From contig CAYFOK010000016.1 of NCBI GenBank assembly GCA_964344685.1, positions 27,674 to 91,673 of the forward strand: DNA of 64,000 nt. Reading direction: 5' to 3'. Shown piece by piece: positions 60,692-64,000 of the stretch (the stretch's first letter is position 1; each line of letters begins with the position of its first letter). This DNA is from Scalindua sp964344685. Lineage in GTDB: Bacteria > Planctomycetota > Brocadiia > Brocadiales > Scalinduaceae. The notes beneath the pieces are model-generated. The model was not told the origin of the DNA, did no database searches, and saw only the letters and a program-made list of their open reading frames with translations. Both the position numbers and the translations under genes were made by a program.

Positions 60692-61489
60692 TCACAATCC
60701 CTTCTTACCCTCCCTTGCCTCTTGATAAGCCTTTAAAAACCTATCCTTATACTTCACATTAGGTGGTACAGTTATAACATTAGCATAACCAGCCTTAATT
60801 ATCTCCTCATTTAACATCTTACCATTTGCAAGATACACATAACCTAACAATCTTCCGTATTTATCCCTTTCTTGAATATCAAACTCTATCTTTATATTAT
60901 CGTCTGCCTTAACCAAGCCCTCAACATATTCCATTGCTATCTTGCCCATTTCAATAATAGTTTCTATATCTTTTCCACTTTTCTTTGCATCCCACTTAGC
61001 CTTCTTATTATCTTTACTCTCTGGTGTGTCTATGCCTATAAGTCTCAAACTCTCCTTTTGCCCTTTGTAGTCTATCTTTAAATTGTCTCCATCTATAATT
61101 GAAATAATCTTAGTAGTGAACTGATTATGTGACAATGGTAACGGTTTAGATTCAAACTTATTGCGGAAATGATACTCATTAGTTTTTTTCTTATTAAAGT
61201 AATTCTGTGGCGAATACTTTGCCTCACCAGAAATTATTTGATTTACGGAGGATAAATCTGCTTCCATTTTCTTAATAATCATTTCCCCTCTGGCTAAGCT
61301 CTCCAGCAATTTCCTATTAAGCTGTCTATTTTTCTTAAATTCTTCCGAATATTGCCTGGAACTTTTCGGTATACCAGGTGGGCCTCCCGAAAATATCTCA
61401 GAGAAAATACAAAGTCCAATAAAACAGCAAGCTAGAAATATGCAATAACCTAGTTCTGAGCTAAAGAAAAAACAGAATAATTTTTTCAT
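60692..61489 (-). CDS. thermonuclease (SNase) family protein
   Basis: A 265-residue protein with an N-terminal hydrophobic segment (ELGYCIFLACCFIGLCIFS), a coiled spacer and a C-terminal staphylococcal-nuclease domain. The domain reads IISIIDGDNLKI, LRLIGIDTPES (Arg and Glu of the active site) and ERDKYGRLLGYVYLANG (second Arg). It should be exported or membrane-anchored and degrade DNA/RNA with Ca2+. It lies just outside the island's right attachment site. Confidence 0.9.
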   Translation of the reverse strand: MKKLFCFFFSSELGYCIFLACCFIGLCIFSEIFSGGPPGIPKSSRQYSEEFKKNRQLNRKLLESLARGEMIIKKMEADLSSVNQIISGEAKYSPQNYFNKKKTNEYHFRNKFESKPLPLSHNQFTTKIISIIDGDNLKIDYKGQKESLRLIGIDTPESKDNKKAKWDAKKSGKDIETIIEMGKIAMEYVEGLVKADDNIKIEFDIQERDKYGRLLGYVYLANGKMLNEEIIKAGYANVITVPPNVKYKDRFLKAYQEAREGKKGL

Positions 61490-61716
61490 TACGATTCTCC
61501 AAACTATTTTTTTTATAATGTGTAATCAGTCTAATGCCGGATTCGAGGACTAATGATTTGTTCCGCCTCGGTCTAAGCAAACAAGCCATTATAAAGTTAT
61601 TAGGTATCATAGAATGTTATCCAGAAAAGCTAGATTGCTGCTTTATGAAGCAACAGTGTGAGAGTCCATCTATTTGCATCCCTTCAAAACAAACTTATTT
61701 ATGAAAAGTATATTCA

Positions 61717-62094
61717 CTAGTCGAAGGTATATATACCTATAGGAAATTCTTTCTGTTCATCACTACCGCCTCCACCTCCTTGTGACGGTTTTTCTGCATC
61801 TGTTACCTTTAGATTTACTTTCTTTTGGTCTGTTACTTGTTCGATACTTGGTAAGGACAAATACGCAAGGTAACCCCAACCTAAAGCTGTTACCATTAAC
61901 ACAGAGCCAACAGTTTTTAATGATAATCTGATATTTACTCTCTTGCCTTCGGCACTTATCAATGTTCCATCCTCTTTCAAGCCCGTTCCGTTTCTGTATA
62001 ATTTCAGTCCCTGTTTAATAGAATAGAAACCCATACCAATAAGACATACAACAACTAAAAACCTAATAATTATAGTAAAATAAATTATGTCCAT
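61717..62094 (-). CDS. hypothetical membrane protein
   Basis: A 125-residue protein with two membrane helices (IIIRFLVVVCLIGMGFYSI; TVGSVLMVTALGWGYLAYL) separated by a short charged loop, and a C-terminal Gly-rich tail (EKPSQGGGGGSDEQKE). Not recognised. A short stretch around its stop (61690-61735) is partly repeated at 62200-62245. Confidence 0.6.
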   Translation of the reverse strand: MDIIYFTIIIRFLVVVCLIGMGFYSIKQGLKLYRNGTGLKEDGTLISAEGKRVNIRLSLKTVGSVLMVTALGWGYLAYLSLPSIEQVTDQKKVNLKVTDAEKPSQGGGGGSDEQKEFPIGIYTFD

Positions 62095-62422
62095 AGATAC
62101 TCCTTATTACAAACCTGTTTGAATTAAGCAATTTTGTAAGAAAATATTATAATTTGAGTAAATCTAACGTGGGAAGAATTTTATGTATAACATCCTTGAA
62201 AAAACTTATTTATGAAAGCATATCCATCATCTGATGGTGTATATCTGTGCGGTATGAAAACTTGAAGATTGTGTAAATATAGCGGTATAGTAATGAGGTT
62301 AGAAATCGAAATCAAGAGGAAATTTAATCATCAGAATACACAGGGATATTACAGGCTTACCCGACGTGCAGCGTGACTGGCGAAATGTGGTTTGTGTTTG
62401 ATCACAAATCAAGGTGTGACCC
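62095..62422. other. non-coding region with partial repeat
   Basis: No gene. 62200-62245 partly repeats 61690-61735 (AAACTTATTTATGAAA and GGTGTATAT blocks), suggesting a relic duplication of the end of the 125-residue gene. Confidence 0.45.
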
Positions 62423-62533
62423 TCAATTCTTCATTCCTGTAACAACATGGTCATTGCCATACAGTTTATAACCGGGAATCTGAAAAAGACTGTGATACAC
62501 TTCACCCAGTGCAGCAAGTTTATTAAAATATTC
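62423..62533 (-). pseudogene. C-terminal gene remnant
   Basis: An open stretch without start codon reading EYFNKLAALGEVYHSLFQIP then GYKLYGNDHVVTGMKN and stop. It looks like the true C-terminus of some protein but its 5' part is missing (a stop precedes it). Family not recognised. Confidence 0.35.
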
Positions 62534-62568
62534 TCAAAATAAATGGGTTAAATTAATAAAAATTCTGC

Positions 62569-63417
62569 TTAACCAACAACAAATTGAATCATGTTGGTCT
62601 TAAGATGGTACTCGTGGGAACTTTGAGGATGGGTTTCTGGTAACTCATCGACCCCATCAGGAAGCAGATATAAATGGCCATCTTTAAAACGAATGGAATC
62701 GAATAAATTATCTTTTAATTCCATTTCTTTATCCAGCTCAACTATGGCATATGTACCAGGACGAAAATAATTAAAGCCAGCGCCTAATCGGTTTTTAAAA
62801 TAAAGGGATAAATCCAAATCCCATAATTCCATTTCTTCTGCTGGTGTATTCAGTTTTTTGATATTTTCAAATATTTTGGTTGCAACAATGAAATATGGGC
62901 TTGCAGAAAGAGTAAGATTTAATGCTTTTCCTATGGTTTTGGTGCCTTCTAATAATTTTTCAAATTCATCAAAACTTATTTTTTGCCTTTTTGATACCAA
63001 AGTAAGTTTTAGACGCAACCTATCTCCGTCTGGCACAATATTCCGGAATACTGGGCGCGGAAGTCCACCAGCGTATTTCCCATCTCGGACTATCATTGCA
63101 AATGAATAAGGAACTTCGTCTGGTTCCTCAACACCTGGACTTTTGTCATGATCAACATCAATTGAAAATATTGCATCTGACTGTTTTTTAGAAAATAACC
63201 GCCCAATCCATGATCCTTTATTTTTTAATTCATCAACATAAAATGATCTTATTTCTAAATCAAGCGTTTTCCCTGAGGGTATAACTTGAGGAGGCATTTG
63301 GTCTATCCTTCTAACTGTGTAGACTGTGTCAGGATCAAAAAAAACTGTATTATCTTTGGTTGTGTCGATCCAAATTACTTCAGTATTTTCTAAACGAGCT
63401 GGCGTAGTACTAGGCAT
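62569..63417 (-). CDS. hypothetical protein
   Basis: A 282-residue soluble protein, beta-rich in its first half (TEVIWIDTTKDNTVFFDPDTVYTV; YSFAMIVRDGKYAGGLPRPVFRN) with a central helical segment (FEKLLEGTKTIGKALNL). The ending YLLPDGVDELPETHPQSS precedes a final strand. AAGGAG lies upstream of ATG. No family recognised and no close neighbours; a phage-structural or secreted effector-like origin cannot be judged from this window. Confidence 0.6.
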   Translation of the reverse strand: MPSTTPARLENTEVIWIDTTKDNTVFFDPDTVYTVRRIDQMPPQVIPSGKTLDLEIRSFYVDELKNKGSWIGRLFSKKQSDAIFSIDVDHDKSPGVEEPDEVPYSFAMIVRDGKYAGGLPRPVFRNIVPDGDRLRLKLTLVSKRQKISFDEFEKLLEGTKTIGKALNLTLSASPYFIVATKIFENIKKLNTPAEEMELWDLDLSLYFKNRLGAGFNYFRPGTYAIVELDKEMELKDNLFDSIRFKDGHLYLLPDGVDELPETHPQSSHEYHLKTNMIQFVVG

Positions 63418-64000
63418 TTTTGTTCTCCTTTTTAAAATGTTTTTAAAATCAATTTTTCGTTTTGAATATAAATGCTACAAATAATGTATTATTAATGAAA
63501 CAAGATGCTATTGTTCTAGAATAGCTATATTGGCAAGGAAGTTCATATGCTTACTTCCATGAAAAACAAATTTTATTTAAGACAACATACCCACTAAAAC
63601 TAATGTATTAGTATAAGTACAATCACAAATACGGTGCCATAACCTTTTTTCAAAACAACAGGAATGCAAGTTCCAACATTGTAAGACATTACGAGATTAT
63701 CAACAGACCTTAGTTTTTCAGATTTTCATTGTTTGTTATGATTCCATAACAAATTTCGTTAGGACGTCATAACGTTACTTTAACAAAATTGATGACATGA
63801 GATATGGTTATTAGAGGGTTTGGATTGTACGTGAGGTATTCAAATATGGATAACCCAATAAAATCTACTTCACATATACCCCCTCATGGTGAAGCTGATG
63901 TGACTAAATTGTGACTATAGCTCATCCAATAAGCGACTACATTTTACTGTAGTCACCCATTAGAAGGTGCTTGTCAATAAGAAAACACTCCCCGCTCGCA
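63418..64000. other. non-coding end of window with TGTAGTC palindrome
   Basis: About 580 bp without a supported gene. At 63935-63954 GACTACA-TTTTAC-TGTAGTC is a perfect inverted repeat whose spacer and arms match the outer right-end repeat of the island (60354-60373). It may mark the end of a second, related element. Confidence 0.55.

Noticed and set aside
1..64000. CRISPR arrays, rRNA genes, retroelement or phage structural genes
   Set aside because: I looked for regularly spaced repeats, rRNA signatures, reverse transcriptase motifs and capsid/terminase-like proteins and saw none; the element appears non-viral apart from its integrase and replication genes.

Overview
The window looks like chromosome from a low-GC planctomycete. 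The closest fit is an anammox-type organism (Brocadiales, Ca. Scalindua-like). This is inferred from a DUF1559-like pseudopilin with the C-terminal H...DGHV block, a TPR/protein-kinase fusion, sigma-54 regulators, a geranylgeranyl-reductase-like flavoprotein and generally AT-rich DNA. No 16S rRNA or anammox marker is present, so the assignment is not proven.

Backbone, left (1-19.76 kb): the end of a dTDP-sugar cluster (rfbB 3' end, rfbC), a GG-reductase-like flavoprotein with a cNMP-binding protein, a TPR/pseudokinase fusion, a GAF/sigma-54 activator, an nfeD-nfeD-floA membrane-microdomain operon, a small anchored protein flanked by structured repeat elements, tRNA-Leu(CAA), a family B DNA polymerase with a histidine phosphatase, an M20D amidohydrolase, a pseudopilin, a ComEA-like protein, a UDP-glucuronate-epimerase-like enzyme, a NusG/UpxY-like antiterminator, tRNA-Arg(TCG) and tRNA-Lys(CTT).

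Integrated island (19.76-60.59 kb): tRNA-Lys is the attachment site. A 54-bp direct repeat (one mismatch) at 19761-19814 and 60538-60591 bounds about 40.8 kb. The left end carries a tyrosine integrase, an excisionase-like HTH protein, a possible iteron origin, a primase/helicase, a second HTH protein, an ORF6N protein and an IS3-family insertion with a dead transposase. The cargo is stress related: a Lon-like protease, an inositol-phosphate pathway (myo-inositol-1-phosphate synthase plus two nucleotidyltransferase/CDP-alcohol phosphotransferase fusions, cold-shock protein, EEP phosphatase), Hsp20, a PsiE-like protein, GroEL, MgtE, a giant MscK-like channel, tandem UspA, a heme-binding DUF3365 protein, a methyltransferase/ATP-grasp fusion, HMA-like proteins, an NtrC-like activator and HicAB. 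Between 36.5 and 46 kb and at 55-56 kb lie several tiny lysine-rich proteins, a tiny acidic exported protein and many broken second copies. Segmental direct and inverted duplications show that an earlier copy of part of the island has decayed in place.

Backbone or a second adjoining element, right (60.6-64 kb): a thermonuclease and two unrecognised genes. Integrase-site-like TGTAGTC palindromes at 60.35 and 63.94 kb suggest another element may abut the island.

Working model: the island is a mobile stress-tolerance package. Chaperones, a protease, osmotic and Mg2+ control, and possibly synthesis of a phosphoinositol compatible solute (di-myo-inositol phosphate type) travel together. They are probably under sigma-54 and shared-operator control and are held in place by a toxin-antitoxin pair near the right end.
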